From Gemmatimonadota bacterium (GTDB lineage: Bacteria > Gemmatimonadota > Gemmatimonadetes > Gemmatimonadales > GWC2-71-9): 64,000 nucleotides of DNA. Of this stretch, positions 26,247 through 35,096 are shown piece after piece. The stretch is taken from positions 1,879,501-1,943,500 of the forward strand of contig JADJOM010000003.1 in assembly GCA_016713785.1 (NCBI GenBank), written 5' to 3'. Position numbers and translations under genes: made by a program. Numbering within the stretch: position 1 is the stretch's first letter; each line of letters starts with the position of its first letter. The notes under the pieces were generated by a model. It was not told where the DNA came from and made no database searches. It worked only from the letters and a program-made list of their open reading frames with translations.

Positions 26247-27962
26247 ATGCGATCCAAGCAGTTACTGACAGCGCTCGGCATCATCCTCCTGCTCACCGGC
26301 CTCGCGCTGCCGGCGGGGAGCCTCGGCACGGCGGTCTCCCCCGTCAGTCTGCACCACGCCGGGGAGGTGACCACCGGGCTGTGGCTGTTCAAGCTGATGC
26401 TCGTGCTGCACGGCGGGCTGTTGCTCGCCTGGGGGCGGCTCCCGCTGCTCACTGAGGGTGCCGCGCTGCTCTCGCCCCGCAGCCTGGCCCGGGGGAGCGA
26501 GGAGCCCGCCTGGGCGGCATGGGCCGCCGGCGCGCTGGTGCTCCTGGGGCTCGGGCTGCGCCTGCCGGCGCTCGCCGATGGACTCTGGTTTGACGAGATC
26601 CAGACGCTGGTCGAGTACGTCCGGCTGCCGCTCGGCCAGATCGTGACCCGGTTCGACAGCCAGAATCAGCACCTGCTCTATTCCGTGACCGCCCGCCTGG
26701 TCACCACCCTGGGAGGCGAGGGCGCGATCACGCTCCGGCTGCCGGCGGTGGCCTTCGGGGTGGCGAGCCTGTGGGCCACCTGGCGGTTCGGGCGGACGGT
26801 GGCGGGCTGGCGCGAGGCGCTGCTGGCCACCGCACTGCTCGCCGTCTCCTACCACCATGTCTGGTTCTCGCAGAACGCGCGGGGCTACACCGGCCTGCTG
26901 CTGTGGACCGTGGTCGCCACCGGGTGCTTCCTGCGCCTGCTCTCCGGCGTCTACGAGGACGGGCGGCGCCTGGCGCTGCTCTACGGCCTCGCGATGGCGC
27001 TGGCGGTCTACACGCACGCCACCGCCGTGCTGGTGGCGGTGGCCCATGCCGGCATCCTCGCGCTGCTCGTGCTTCGGCGGTGGCCGGAATCGCGCGGCGG
27101 TCCGGCGCTGGCCTCGCTCCTCGGGCTGGTCCTGGCGGGCTCGCTCAGCCTGCTGCTCTACGCGCCGGTGCTGCCGCAGTTCGCCGCCACGCTCACCGAG
27201 CCCTCGGCCTTCCACGCGGAGACCGAGTGGCAAAACCCCACCTGGATGGCGCTCGAGGCCATGCGCGGCCTGGCCGGCGGCCTGCCCGGCGGCTGGGTGG
27301 CGCTCGGGCTCGGCGCCGGCGTGCTGGTCGCGGGCCTCGTGAGCTACGCCCGACAGGGCCTCGCCATCCTGGGCGCCATGGTCCTGCCCGGCCTGGTGAC
27401 GCTGGCCGCGATCATCCTGCTGCGGCACAACCTGTGGCCGCGGTTCTTCTTCTTCTCCGCCACCTTCGCGGTCCTGATCGTGATCCGGGGCGGGTTCAGC
27501 CTGTCGCGGATGGTCACCCGCGCGCACGGCGGCCGCCTGGCACTCGCGGGCACCGTGGTGGTGATCCTCGCCAGTGCCCTCACGGTGCCCCGCGCCTGGG
27601 GGCCCAAGCAGGACTTCGTGGCGGCGATGCGCTACGTCGATGCCCAGCGCGGCCCGGACGACGCGGTGGCCACGGTGGACCTGACCACCTATCCGCTGAC
27701 GCGCTATTATGCTCGCGACTGGGTCCCGGTGGAGCAGGCGACGGCGCTGCGGCAGCTGGCCGGCGCCCATCCGCGCACCTGGGTGCTGTACACCTTCCCG
27801 GTGCGGCTGGCCGCCGCGTATCCGGACGTCTGGCAGGAGCTCGCGGACTACCAGCAGATGGCCACCTTCCCCGGCACCGTCGGGGGGGGCGCGATCGTGG
27901 TGCTGGCCAGCCGCCCGCCGGTGCCGGCCGATTCCGCTTCCACCCCGAGGACCGCCGAGTGA
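26247..27962 (+). CDS. GT-C glycosyltransferase, GT39-like
   Basis: 571-residue polytopic membrane protein. A short N-terminal pair of TM helices precedes the GT39-type core: the loop GLWFDEIQTLVEYVRLPLG holds the catalytic-type Asp-Glu, then QNQHLLYSVTARL and FSQNARGYTGLLL (an R-G-Y motif typical of these enzymes), with about ten further helices and a C-terminal periplasmic domain of about 110 residues. An open frame extends far upstream, but ATG 26247 is the start consistent with family length. It is the first gene of a second, GTGA/ATGA-coupled operon. Inferred role: transfer of a sugar from polyprenyl phosphate, possibly supplied by the next gene. Confidence 0.78.
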   Translation: MRSKQLLTALGIILLLTGLALPAGSLGTAVSPVSLHHAGEVTTGLWLFKLMLVLHGGLLLAWGRLPLLTEGAALLSPRSLARGSEEPAWAAWAAGALVLLGLGLRLPALADGLWFDEIQTLVEYVRLPLGQIVTRFDSQNQHLLYSVTARLVTTLGGEGAITLRLPAVAFGVASLWATWRFGRTVAGWREALLATALLAVSYHHVWFSQNARGYTGLLLWTVVATGCFLRLLSGVYEDGRRLALLYGLAMALAVYTHATAVLVAVAHAGILALLVLRRWPESRGGPALASLLGLVLAGSLSLLLYAPVLPQFAATLTEPSAFHAETEWQNPTWMALEAMRGLAGGLPGGWVALGLGAGVLVAGLVSYARQGLAILGAMVLPGLVTLAAIILLRHNLWPRFFFFSATFAVLIVIRGGFSLSRMVTRAHGGRLALAGTVVVILASALTVPRAWGPKQDFVAAMRYVDAQRGPDDAVATVDLTTYPLTRYYARDWVPVEQATALRQLAGAHPRTWVLYTFPVRLAAAYPDVWQELADYQQMATFPGTVGGGAIVVLASRPPVPADSASTPRTAE

Positions 27963-28852
27963 TCGAGGACGTCTACGAGGATGCCGCCGGCGTCCTGCCC
28001 CACGCCGTTTCCGTGGTGATCCCCGCCTACAACGAGGGGGCGCACGTGGCGCAGCAGGTGCGCGACGTGGACGAGGTGCTGCGGCAATCCGGCTGGACCT
28101 ACGAGATCATCGTGGTCGACGACGGCAGCCGCGACAACACCGCGGAGGCCGCCGACACCACCGGGGCCCGGGTGCTGCGGCGGCGGCCCAACCGCGGGTA
28201 CGGCGCGGCGCTCAAGCTGGGGATCCACCGCGCGAAGCACGACTGGATCCTCATCACCGACGCCGACGGCACCTACCCGGTGAGCGCGATCCCGGTGCTG
28301 CTCGCCGCCGCCGACCGCAACGCCATGGTGGTGGGCGCCCGCACCGGGGAGACCGTGCAGGTGCCGCTGGTACGCCGCCCCGCCAAGGCCTTCCTGCGCT
28401 GGCTGGCCAGCTACCTGAGCGAGCGGCCGATCCCGGACATCAACTCGGGGCTGCGGCTCATGCGGCGGGACCTGATCGCGCGCTACGAGCACCTGCTCCC
28501 CAACGGGTTCTCGTTCACCACCACGATCACCCTGGCCGCCAACTGCAACGGGCATCCGGTCGAGTACATCGCGATCGACTACCACTCGCGGAAGGGCCAG
28601 TCCAAGATCCGGCCCCGCCACGCCTACGACTTCGCGCTGCTGACCTTCCGGACCATCATCTACTTCAACCCGCTCAAGGTCTTCATCCCCCTGGGCGCGG
28701 GGCTGTCGCTGGTGGGCCTCGGCAAGCTGGCCTATGACATCTACCGGGACAACCTCTCCGAGACGGTCGTCCTCTGCTTCCTGGGCGCGCTGATCGTGTG
28801 GGCCGTCGGCCTGCTGGCCGACCAGAACGCGCGCATCGGGCTCAAGCGATGA
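27959..28852 (+). CDS. GT2 polyprenyl-phosphate glycosyltransferase (DPM1-like)
   Basis: 297 residues. GT-A domain with SVVIPAYNEGAHV, IIVVDDGSRDNT, NRGYGAALKLGI and ITDADGTYPV, then a C-terminal segment with HSRKGQSKIRP and two TM helices. This is the dolichyl-phosphate mannose synthase/ArnC-like layout: the enzyme transfers a sugar from a nucleotide donor to polyprenyl phosphate at the cytoplasmic face, feeding GT-C enzymes. The gene begins with GTG inside a GTGA overlap with the GT39-like gene, directly pairing a donor-lipid maker with a likely user. The stop shares ATGA with the next gene. Confidence 0.88.
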   Translation: MIEDVYEDAAGVLPHAVSVVIPAYNEGAHVAQQVRDVDEVLRQSGWTYEIIVVDDGSRDNTAEAADTTGARVLRRRPNRGYGAALKLGIHRAKHDWILITDADGTYPVSAIPVLLAAADRNAMVVGARTGETVQVPLVRRPAKAFLRWLASYLSERPIPDINSGLRLMRRDLIARYEHLLPNGFSFTTTITLAANCNGHPVEYIAIDYHSRKGQSKIRPRHAYDFALLTFRTIIYFNPLKVFIPLGAGLSLVGLGKLAYDIYRDNLSETVVLCFLGALIVWAVGLLADQNARIGLKR

Positions 28853-29820
28853 AGGTCTGGCTCAAGGTCGCCGTCAGCCTCGGGCTGCTCGGCCTGCTGG
28901 CCTGGGTGCTGCCCTGGCACCAAGTCGAGGAGGCGATCCGCCGGCTCTCACCGGGCATGTGGACGCTCGTGCTGCTCGGCTTCGTGTCGGGCCATGCGCT
29001 CGGCGTGCTCAAGTGGCGGCTGTTCGTGAACGCCGGCCACGCCGCCCTCCGGCTGGGCGACGCCGCGCTCTGCTACGGCGCCGGTCTCTTCGCCAACCTG
29101 TGCCTGCCGAGCATCGTGGGCGGGGACGTGCTCCGCATGGCGCTGGCGGGCAAGTTCACCCGCCGTCCCGAGGCCGCCTTCCTGGGCGGCGTGCTCGACC
29201 GCCTCACCGACATGATCGCGATGGCGATCCTCGTGGCCGGCGGCGCGCTCTTCGCCCGCAACGACCTCCCCGGCTGGGGCGAGGGCGTCTTCACGGTGGC
29301 ACTGCTGGTGGGCTTCGTGGCGCTGGGCTTCTCCCTGCCCTTCGTGCTGCGGCGCCCACTCCACCGCTGGCCCAGGAAGCTGCGGCGGCCGATCGGCCGC
29401 ACGCTGGTGGCGCTGCGCCGCCTGGCCCGCGACCCGGCCCACGGCCTGCAGGGCCTCGGCCTCTCGCTCACCATCCAGGGTGGGTTCGTGCTGCTCAACG
29501 CCTGGCTGGGGTACCAGCTGGGCATCCGGGTACCGCTCTCGGTCTGGTTCCTCGTCTGGCCGCTGGCCAAGATCGCCGGCCTGATGCCCATCAGCCTGGG
29601 CGGGCTGGCGGTGCGCGAGACCACGCTGGCCGCCCTCCTTACCCCCTTCGGCGTGCCCTTCGCGCTGGGCGTGGTCTGCTCGCTGTTGTGGCAGACCGTG
29701 CTCATCGGCGGCGGGCTCTTCGGCGGCCTCGTCTGGCTGGTGCTCAGCCGGACCCGCCAGGGCACGGTGGACCGCCCCGGCGCCATCATTCACCAGGTGA
29801 CACACCCCGGGCATGGCTGA
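28849..29820 (+). CDS. Lysylphosphatidylglycerol-synthase-TM-like membrane protein (UPF0104)
   Basis: 323-residue protein with about eight TM helices. Conserved features of the LPG_synthase_TM family are visible: LKWRLFVNAG, LCLPSIVGGDVLRMALAGKF, GGVLDRLTDMIAM and MPISLGGLAVRETTLAAL. Family members include the flippase part of MprF and many proteins of unknown role in glycan and hopanoid loci. Here it sits between a DPM1-like transferase and a flavoprotein, so a role in moving or stabilising a lipid-linked sugar is plausible but unproven. ATGA overlap upstream; 8-base overlap with the downstream gene. Confidence 0.83.
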   Translation: MKVWLKVAVSLGLLGLLAWVLPWHQVEEAIRRLSPGMWTLVLLGFVSGHALGVLKWRLFVNAGHAALRLGDAALCYGAGLFANLCLPSIVGGDVLRMALAGKFTRRPEAAFLGGVLDRLTDMIAMAILVAGGALFARNDLPGWGEGVFTVALLVGFVALGFSLPFVLRRPLHRWPRKLRRPIGRTLVALRRLARDPAHGLQGLGLSLTIQGGFVLLNAWLGYQLGIRVPLSVWFLVWPLAKIAGLMPISLGGLAVRETTLAALLTPFGVPFALGVVCSLLWQTVLIGGGLFGGLVWLVLSRTRQGTVDRPGAIIHQVTHPGHG

Positions 29821-31237
29821 ACCCCACATCGTTGTCCTGGGCGCCGGCCCCGCCGGCGTCGGCGCGGCCTGGCGGCTGCGGCAGACCGGCAAGGCGCGGG
29901 TGACCGTGCTGGAACAGCACCCGGTCGTCGGCGGAAACTCCGGCAGCTTCGACGGCAGCTTCCAGCGCCTCGACTTCGGCAGTCACCGCCTGCACCCGGC
30001 CTGCGAGCCGGAGATCCTCGCCGACATCCGGCGCCTGCTCGGCCCCGACCTGCTCGACCGGCCGCGGCACGGCCGGATCCACCTGCGCGGGCGCCTGGTG
30101 CACTTCCCGCTCAAGCCGGTGGACCTCCTGCTGCGCCTCGACCCGGGCTTCGCGCTCGGCACCCTCGGCGACATGGCGCGGAAGGCCCTGGGCGGCAAGG
30201 CCGACGAGGGCGACACCTTTGCCTCGGTGCTGTGGGCCAACCTGGGCCCCACGATCTGCCGCGAGTTCTACTTTCCGTATGCCCGGAAGATCTGGGGCCG
30301 CACGCCGGAGGAGCTCTCGGGCATCCAGGCCCGGCGCCGGGTCTCCGCCGGCTCGTTCGGCAAGTTGGTGAAGAAAGTCCTGACCGCCGTCCCGGGACTC
30401 AAGCCGCCGGGCAGCGGACGGTTCTTCTACCCCCGGCGCGGCTTCGGCCAGATCAGCGAGGCCTACGCCGAGGCGGCGCGCGGGATGGGCGCGGAGTTCT
30501 GGATGGAGAGCCGGGTCGCCGGGCTCACCCCGCCGGCGGCGCCCGGCGGGCGGTGGACGGTGCAGGTGGAGCGGCCGCAGGGACCCACGACGCTCGAGGC
30601 GGACTACGTCTGGTCGAGCATCCCCATCACCGCGCTGGCGCGGGCCATGGGCCAGCGCACCCCGGCCGAGGTACACGCCGCGGCGGGCCAGATCAGCTAC
30701 CGCGCCATGCTGCTGATCTACCTCGACCTGCCGGTCGACCGCTTCACCGAGTACGACGCACATTACTTCCCCGACGCGGGCATCCGGATCACCCGGCTGT
30801 CGGAGCCCAAGCACTACGCCGACCGGCAGGACCTCCCGGGCCGGACCACGCTCTGCGCCGAGCTGCCGTGCGAAGTCGACGACGCGACCTGGAAGCTCGA
30901 CGACGCCGCGCTCGGCGCGCTGGTCGGTGACGACCTGGCGCGGGCCGGCCTCTCCCTTCCCGCGGCGCCCACGGCGGTCTACACCCGGCGGCTGCGTCAG
31001 GCCTACCCGGTGTACTTGAACGGCTACGAGGTGCCCTTCGGGGTCCTGGATCGCTGGGCGGACAGCCTGCCGCAGATGATCAGCTACGGCCGGCAGGGCC
31101 TCTTTGCGCACGACAACACGCACCATGCGCTGTTCATGGCCTACAGCGCAGTGGAGTGCTTGAAGGACGGCCGGTTCGATGAGGCCCGGTGGCAGGCCTT
31201 CCGCGAGGTTTTTCGCACCCACGTGGTCGAGGACTGA
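29813..31237 (+). CDS. FAD-dependent oxidoreductase, UDP-galactopyranose-mutase/protoporphyrinogen-oxidase-like
   Basis: 474 residues. N-terminal dinucleotide-binding motif VVLGAGPAGVGAAWRL with VLEQHPVVGGNSGSF, then RLDFGSHRLHP. This is the layout of flavoproteins related to amine oxidases and UDP-galactopyranose mutase. YFPYARKIWGRTPEEL and GQISEAYAEAARGMGAEF are typical of the sugar-locus members. A C-terminal SYGRQGLFAHDNTHHALFMAY resembles the FAD-closing motif. ATG 29813 overlaps the previous stop by 8 bases. It could reduce or isomerise a sugar intermediate, as UGM does, but the UGM active-site arginines cannot be confirmed by eye. Confidence 0.75.
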   Translation: MAEPHIVVLGAGPAGVGAAWRLRQTGKARVTVLEQHPVVGGNSGSFDGSFQRLDFGSHRLHPACEPEILADIRRLLGPDLLDRPRHGRIHLRGRLVHFPLKPVDLLLRLDPGFALGTLGDMARKALGGKADEGDTFASVLWANLGPTICREFYFPYARKIWGRTPEELSGIQARRRVSAGSFGKLVKKVLTAVPGLKPPGSGRFFYPRRGFGQISEAYAEAARGMGAEFWMESRVAGLTPPAAPGGRWTVQVERPQGPTTLEADYVWSSIPITALARAMGQRTPAEVHAAAGQISYRAMLLIYLDLPVDRFTEYDAHYFPDAGIRITRLSEPKHYADRQDLPGRTTLCAELPCEVDDATWKLDDAALGALVGDDLARAGLSLPAAPTAVYTRRLRQAYPVYLNGYEVPFGVLDRWADSLPQMISYGRQGLFAHDNTHHALFMAYSAVECLKDGRFDEARWQAFREVFRTHVVED

Positions 31238-31444
31238 GCCGAAGTGTTGCGTGCTCGCCACATGCGCTGCGATTGTGCAACATAAACCGGTAGAGAGGGC
31301 CCGATTCCAGGGTCCTCCTTGGAATACCAGAACCGGGGTCGGATATTCCCGCCGATCCGCTTAAGCTGGCGCAGGGCATGAGCTTTGCTCCCTGCAGCCT
31401 CGAATCTCGACCCGTCGTTTCGCCGCACCGAGTGAGGAGCTGGA
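31238..31444 (+). promoter_or_regulatory. Leader region of radical SAM gene
   Basis: 207 bases with lower GC than its surroundings. It contains a TGTTGC/GCAACA inverted pair (31245-31250 and 31277-31282), an ATTCCA/TGGAAT pair around 31300-31325, and a GCAGGG/CCCTGC stem at 31371-31395. GAGGAGCTGG immediately before ATG 31445 is a good Shine-Dalgarno. No convincing -35/-10 pair was recognised. The layout suggests a separate promoter and structured leader for the radical SAM unit. Confidence 0.4.
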
Positions 31445-32614
31445 ATGAACCCGATCAAGCGCATCGCCCGCCATGCGCGCCTGACGAGCTATTCCTATCG
31501 CGACATGGATAGCCCGCCCTTCCTGGTGCTGTTCATCAACAGCATCTGCAACATGAAGTGCGAGCACTGTTTCTACTGGACCAGCCTCAACAAGAAGGAC
31601 GACCTGTCCAAGGAGGAGATGTTTGCGCTCTCCGACTCCCTGGGACAGATCGAGAACCTGAACCTCTCCGGCGGCGAGCCGTTCCTGCGCAAGGAATTCG
31701 GCGAGATCTGCCGCAAGTTCATCCGCACCAACGGCGTCAAGCAGATCTACGTGCCGACCAACGGCTACTTCACCGAGCGCTGCATCGCGGCCATCCGCGA
31801 GGTGCTCAAGGAGCCGTCGCTCGACCTGTTCGTGGCCGAGATCTCCCTCGACGGCATGCCCGAGTTCCACGACAAGTTCCGGGTGGCGCGCCACGCCTTC
31901 AAGAAGGCGATGGAGACCTACGACGCCCTCGTCGAGCTGCAGAAGGAGGACCCGCGGGTCCGGGTGCACTCCATCTCCACCGCCACCGACGTGAACATGG
32001 AGGAGATCAAGAAGCTCACGACCTACCTCTATGAGCGCTGCCCGCAGATGGACCACCACAACCTGGCCATCATCCGCGGCGACCGGAAGAACCCGACCCT
32101 CAAGGGCCCGAGCCTCAAGCAGTACGAGGACCTCTACGAGTACATCCGCCGGCTGTGGGCGCCGCGCGAGGAGGGCCGCACGGGCTCGGCGGTGGAGCCG
32201 ATGCTCCAGTGGGCCAAGACGGAATCCGTGAAGCAGGAGCGGCAGGTCGTGCCCTGCAAGGCGGGCAAGATCAGCGGGGTGGTCTACGCCAACGGCGACG
32301 TCGGCGTCTGCGAGATCCACAAGCCGATCGGCAACCTGCGGCAGAAGACCTTCCCGGAGATCTGGCATTCGGCCGAGGCCAAGGCGCTGCGCGCCTCGAT
32401 CGCGCGCAAGGAGTGCTGGTGCACCACGGAGGTCTTCATGTGGTCGAGCATCGTGTACCAGCCGCTGCCGCTGCTCGAGGCCACGATCAAGGGCAAGGTG
32501 TGGAGCAAGCCGCTCCCGCTGCACCCCTCCGAGCGCCTGCCGGTGAGCCTGGCGGACGGCCCGACCCCCGGTGGCGAGCCGGAGCCGGCCACCGCCGAGG
32601 AATCGGCGTACTGA
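31445..32614 (+). CDS. Radical SAM protein with SPASM-like C-terminus
   Basis: 389 residues. The radical SAM Cx3Cx2C cluster site is C35-NMK-C39-EH-C42 with the following Phe-Tyr. NLSGGEPFLRKEF is the GGEP SAM-binding motif. The C-terminal third has VPCKAGK, GDVGVCEIHKPIGNL and ARKECWCTTEVF, resembling a SPASM/twitch auxiliary Fe-S domain. Such enzymes modify peptides or small molecules by radical chemistry. No precursor peptide is visible. Codon use is ordinary for the window. Strong Shine-Dalgarno GAGGAG 6 bases upstream. It leads a short co-directional run with a membrane protein (8-base gap) and GT2 gene (3-base gap), so a sugar or lipid substrate is possible. Confidence 0.85.
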   Translation: MNPIKRIARHARLTSYSYRDMDSPPFLVLFINSICNMKCEHCFYWTSLNKKDDLSKEEMFALSDSLGQIENLNLSGGEPFLRKEFGEICRKFIRTNGVKQIYVPTNGYFTERCIAAIREVLKEPSLDLFVAEISLDGMPEFHDKFRVARHAFKKAMETYDALVELQKEDPRVRVHSISTATDVNMEEIKKLTTYLYERCPQMDHHNLAIIRGDRKNPTLKGPSLKQYEDLYEYIRRLWAPREEGRTGSAVEPMLQWAKTESVKQERQVVPCKAGKISGVVYANGDVGVCEIHKPIGNLRQKTFPEIWHSAEAKALRASIARKECWCTTEVFMWSSIVYQPLPLLEATIKGKVWSKPLPLHPSERLPVSLADGPTPGGEPEPATAEESAY

Positions 32615-32621
32615 CCGCGCG

Positions 32622-34139
32622 ATGACCGAAGGGCTGGCAGGTGCGCGACGGCCCGGGGGCCTCGGTCTCCCGGGCCGTCTCTTCCTGACGGTGGCGCTGG
32701 TCTACGCCATCCACTTTGCGCCGAACGTGGTGCGGGAGACCTACCTCGCCATCGCGCTCGGCGAAAGCGCGTCGGTGCGGGTGGATCGCTACCTCGGCCT
32801 GCATCCCGACCTCTTCGAGATTCCCGGCCGCGGCGCCTACATCAACAACAACCCCGGCGTCTCGCTGCTCGCGGCGGTCCCGTACGCCGCGGCCTCCCCG
32901 GCGATCGAGGGGTTGCTCCGCGCGGTGCCAAGCCTCGCGGCGCCGAAGCCGCCGGCCACCTATGATGATCCGCGGCCCAATCGCACCCGCTTCATGAACG
33001 AAATGCGGGCCCGCGGCCTCGACGTGAAGCTCGGGCTGGCCGCGGCCGCCATCCACCTCCTGTTCAACGTCCCCCTGGGCGCGCTCGCGGCGGTGGTGCT
33101 GTTCCTGTTCCTGCGCGCCCGGCTGCGGGATGAGCGGGCCGCCCTCTGGCTGGCGCTGCTCTTTGCGCTCGGCACGCCGGTCTTCTTCCGCTCGGCATTC
33201 CTCAACCAGAACCTCGCCCTGGCCTACTGCACCCTGGCGGCCTACCTGGCGCTGGCCTGGCACGGCGGCGAGACCACTGCCGACCGGCCCCTGCCCCGGG
33301 GACGGGTGCGCTGGGCCGGCTTTGCCCTGGGCCTCGGGCTGCTGTGCGACTACTCCGCGGCGCCGCTGCTCATCGCCTTCGGTGTGTGGCTCGTGGCGAC
33401 CGGGTGGCGCCGCGGCGGGCTCGCCCTCGGCGTTCGGCAGGGAGCCGACTTTACCCTGGGGGCCGTCGGCCCCATCGCGGCCCTGCTGGCCTACCAGGCC
33501 GTGGCCTTCGGGAGCCCCTGGTTCCCCGCGCAGCGCTACATGCCGGCCACCGACCTGAGCACGGATGGCTGGAACGGCCTGCAGGTGCCCACGCCAGACC
33601 TGCTGTGGCGCAACCTGCTCGACCCGCGGTATGGGCTGCTCGTCTCCTGCCCCATGCTCCTCGCGGCGCTGCTGGCCCCGCGCTACCGTCGCCGGCCGGG
33701 GGCCGCGGGCGGGGCCGAGCTCACGCTGCTCCTCGGCGCCAGCCTGGCGCTGTACCTGTTCTGCTCGGCCGTGTCGTTCGCCGCGCTGCAGTGGAACACG
33801 GGCGTGCGCTACCTGGTGCCGGCGGTACCGCTCCTCTTCGTGGCCCTGGTGCCGGTGCTGCTGCACCTGCCCCGCGCCGTCACGTGGCTGCTGGTGGTGC
33901 CGACCCTGACGATCGCGTGGGCCATGGCCATGACGCGCGAGAACGTCTTCACCGCGCTGCTCCGGGTCTTCGCCCTGGGGCCGGAGCTGCCGTGGCACAC
34001 CGTGCTCCAGAAGACCGCCATGGCCTATCTGCCGGCGCTCGCGCGGGGCGGGACGCCGATCATGGTCCTGCTGCTGGCCGGCGTGATCCTCTGGCTGCTG
34101 TGGCGCGACGCGCCCTTCCAGCCAGCCGGCGACGCCTGA
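32622..34139 (+). CDS. Polytopic membrane protein, possible GT-C
   Basis: 505 residues with about ten TM helices. ATG 32622 follows the radical SAM stop by 8 bases; upstream in-frame sequence lies inside that gene. After the first helix there is a periplasmic loop (about residues 35-125) with VDRYLGLHPDLFEIPGRGAYINNNPGVSLLAAVPY, here split for reference into the RYLGLHPD and INNNPGVSLL motifs. A mid-protein YMPATDLSTDGW loop follows. The pattern is reminiscent of GT-C glycosyltransferases, but the acidic catalytic pair is not obvious. I do not recognise the family with certainty. Confidence 0.55.
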   Translation: MTEGLAGARRPGGLGLPGRLFLTVALVYAIHFAPNVVRETYLAIALGESASVRVDRYLGLHPDLFEIPGRGAYINNNPGVSLLAAVPYAAASPAIEGLLRAVPSLAAPKPPATYDDPRPNRTRFMNEMRARGLDVKLGLAAAAIHLLFNVPLGALAAVVLFLFLRARLRDERAALWLALLFALGTPVFFRSAFLNQNLALAYCTLAAYLALAWHGGETTADRPLPRGRVRWAGFALGLGLLCDYSAAPLLIAFGVWLVATGWRRGGLALGVRQGADFTLGAVGPIAALLAYQAVAFGSPWFPAQRYMPATDLSTDGWNGLQVPTPDLLWRNLLDPRYGLLVSCPMLLAALLAPRYRRRPGAAGGAELTLLLGASLALYLFCSAVSFAALQWNTGVRYLVPAVPLLFVALVPVLLHLPRAVTWLLVVPTLTIAWAMAMTRENVFTALLRVFALGPELPWHTVLQKTAMAYLPALARGGTPIMVLLLAGVILWLLWRDAPFQPAGDA

Positions 34140-34142
34140 CCG

Positions 34143-35096
34143 ATGGCCGAACCCCGCGTCTCGGTCCTGGTGTGCGCCATCGCCGGGGCGGAGCACCTGG
34201 CCCGGTGCCTGGAACTGGTGCTGGCGCAGGAGGGCCCCGCGCCGCACGAGATCCTCGCGGTCGCCGACCCCAACCTCCCCGGGGTCGCGGAGCTGGCGCC
34301 GCGCTTCCCGTCGGTGCGGATCATCCGCAACGAAGGCCAGAGCACCCCGATCGAGATCGCCAGCCGCGCGCTGCGTGAGGCCACCGGCGACATCATCGTC
34401 CTCACCGAGGACCATTGCCGCCCCGCCCGCGACTGGCTTCGCCGCCTGGTCGGTGCCCATGCGCCGGGGCGGGCCGTCGTGGGCGGCGCCGTGGAGACCG
34501 ACCACGCGGGCAGCGCGGTCACCTGGGCGTTTTACCTCGTGGACTACTACCGGTACATGCGCCCCTGCACGGCGGGGCCCGCGCCCGCCCTCACGGTGTG
34601 CAACGTCTCGTACCGGCGCGAGCAGCTCGAGGCCGTCCGAGCGCTGTGGCGGGAGACCTTCCACGAGACGGCGGTCAACGCCGCACTGGCGGAGCGCTTC
34701 GGGGTGCTCTGGATCGTGCCCGAGGCGGAAGTGCACACCCGCAGGGCCGTGACCTTCGCCGACGCGGTCTACGAGCGCTACGCCTTCGGGCGGATGTTCG
34801 CCTGCAACCGGAACCGGTTCGGCGGCTCGCCGGCGCGCCGCGTGGTGTACGCCTGCCTGGCCCCGCTGCTGCCGCCGCTGATCATGTGGCGCATGGCCCG
34901 GCGCGCGTTCCGCTCGCCCGCCGCCGGCGTGATGTACCTGCGGTCGCTGGTGCCCCTGCTGGCGATGGTCGGCGCCTGGACCTGGGGGGAGTGGCTCGGG
35001 TACGTGACCGACGGCCCGCCCGCGCACGTGAACGCCGCCCCGGAGCTGCGGGCGGCGGCGCGGGATGCGGCGGCGGGTGCGGCGACGCGTGGCTAG
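34143..35096 (+). CDS. Glycosyltransferase family 2
   Basis: 317 residues. GT-A domain starts VSVLVCAIAGAEHLARCLE. The nucleotide-binding region is less canonical than usual (EILAVADPNLPG in place of VVVDDGS). TGDIIVLTEDHCRPARDWL provides the TED metal/donor motif. ETFHETAVNAAL and a C-terminal pair of TM helices follow. The loss of the standard DDGS triad makes the donor uncertain. Its stop and the stop of the opposing phosphoesterase gene share the palindrome CTAG (overlap 35093-35096), so the two transcripts converge tail to tail. Confidence 0.8.
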   Translation: MAEPRVSVLVCAIAGAEHLARCLELVLAQEGPAPHEILAVADPNLPGVAELAPRFPSVRIIRNEGQSTPIEIASRALREATGDIIVLTEDHCRPARDWLRRLVGAHAPGRAVVGGAVETDHAGSAVTWAFYLVDYYRYMRPCTAGPAPALTVCNVSYRREQLEAVRALWRETFHETAVNAALAERFGVLWIVPEAEVHTRRAVTFADAVYERYAFGRMFACNRNRFGGSPARRVVYACLAPLLPPLIMWRMARRAFRSPAAGVMYLRSLVPLLAMVGAWTWGEWLGYVTDGPPAHVNAAPELRAAARDAAAGAATRG

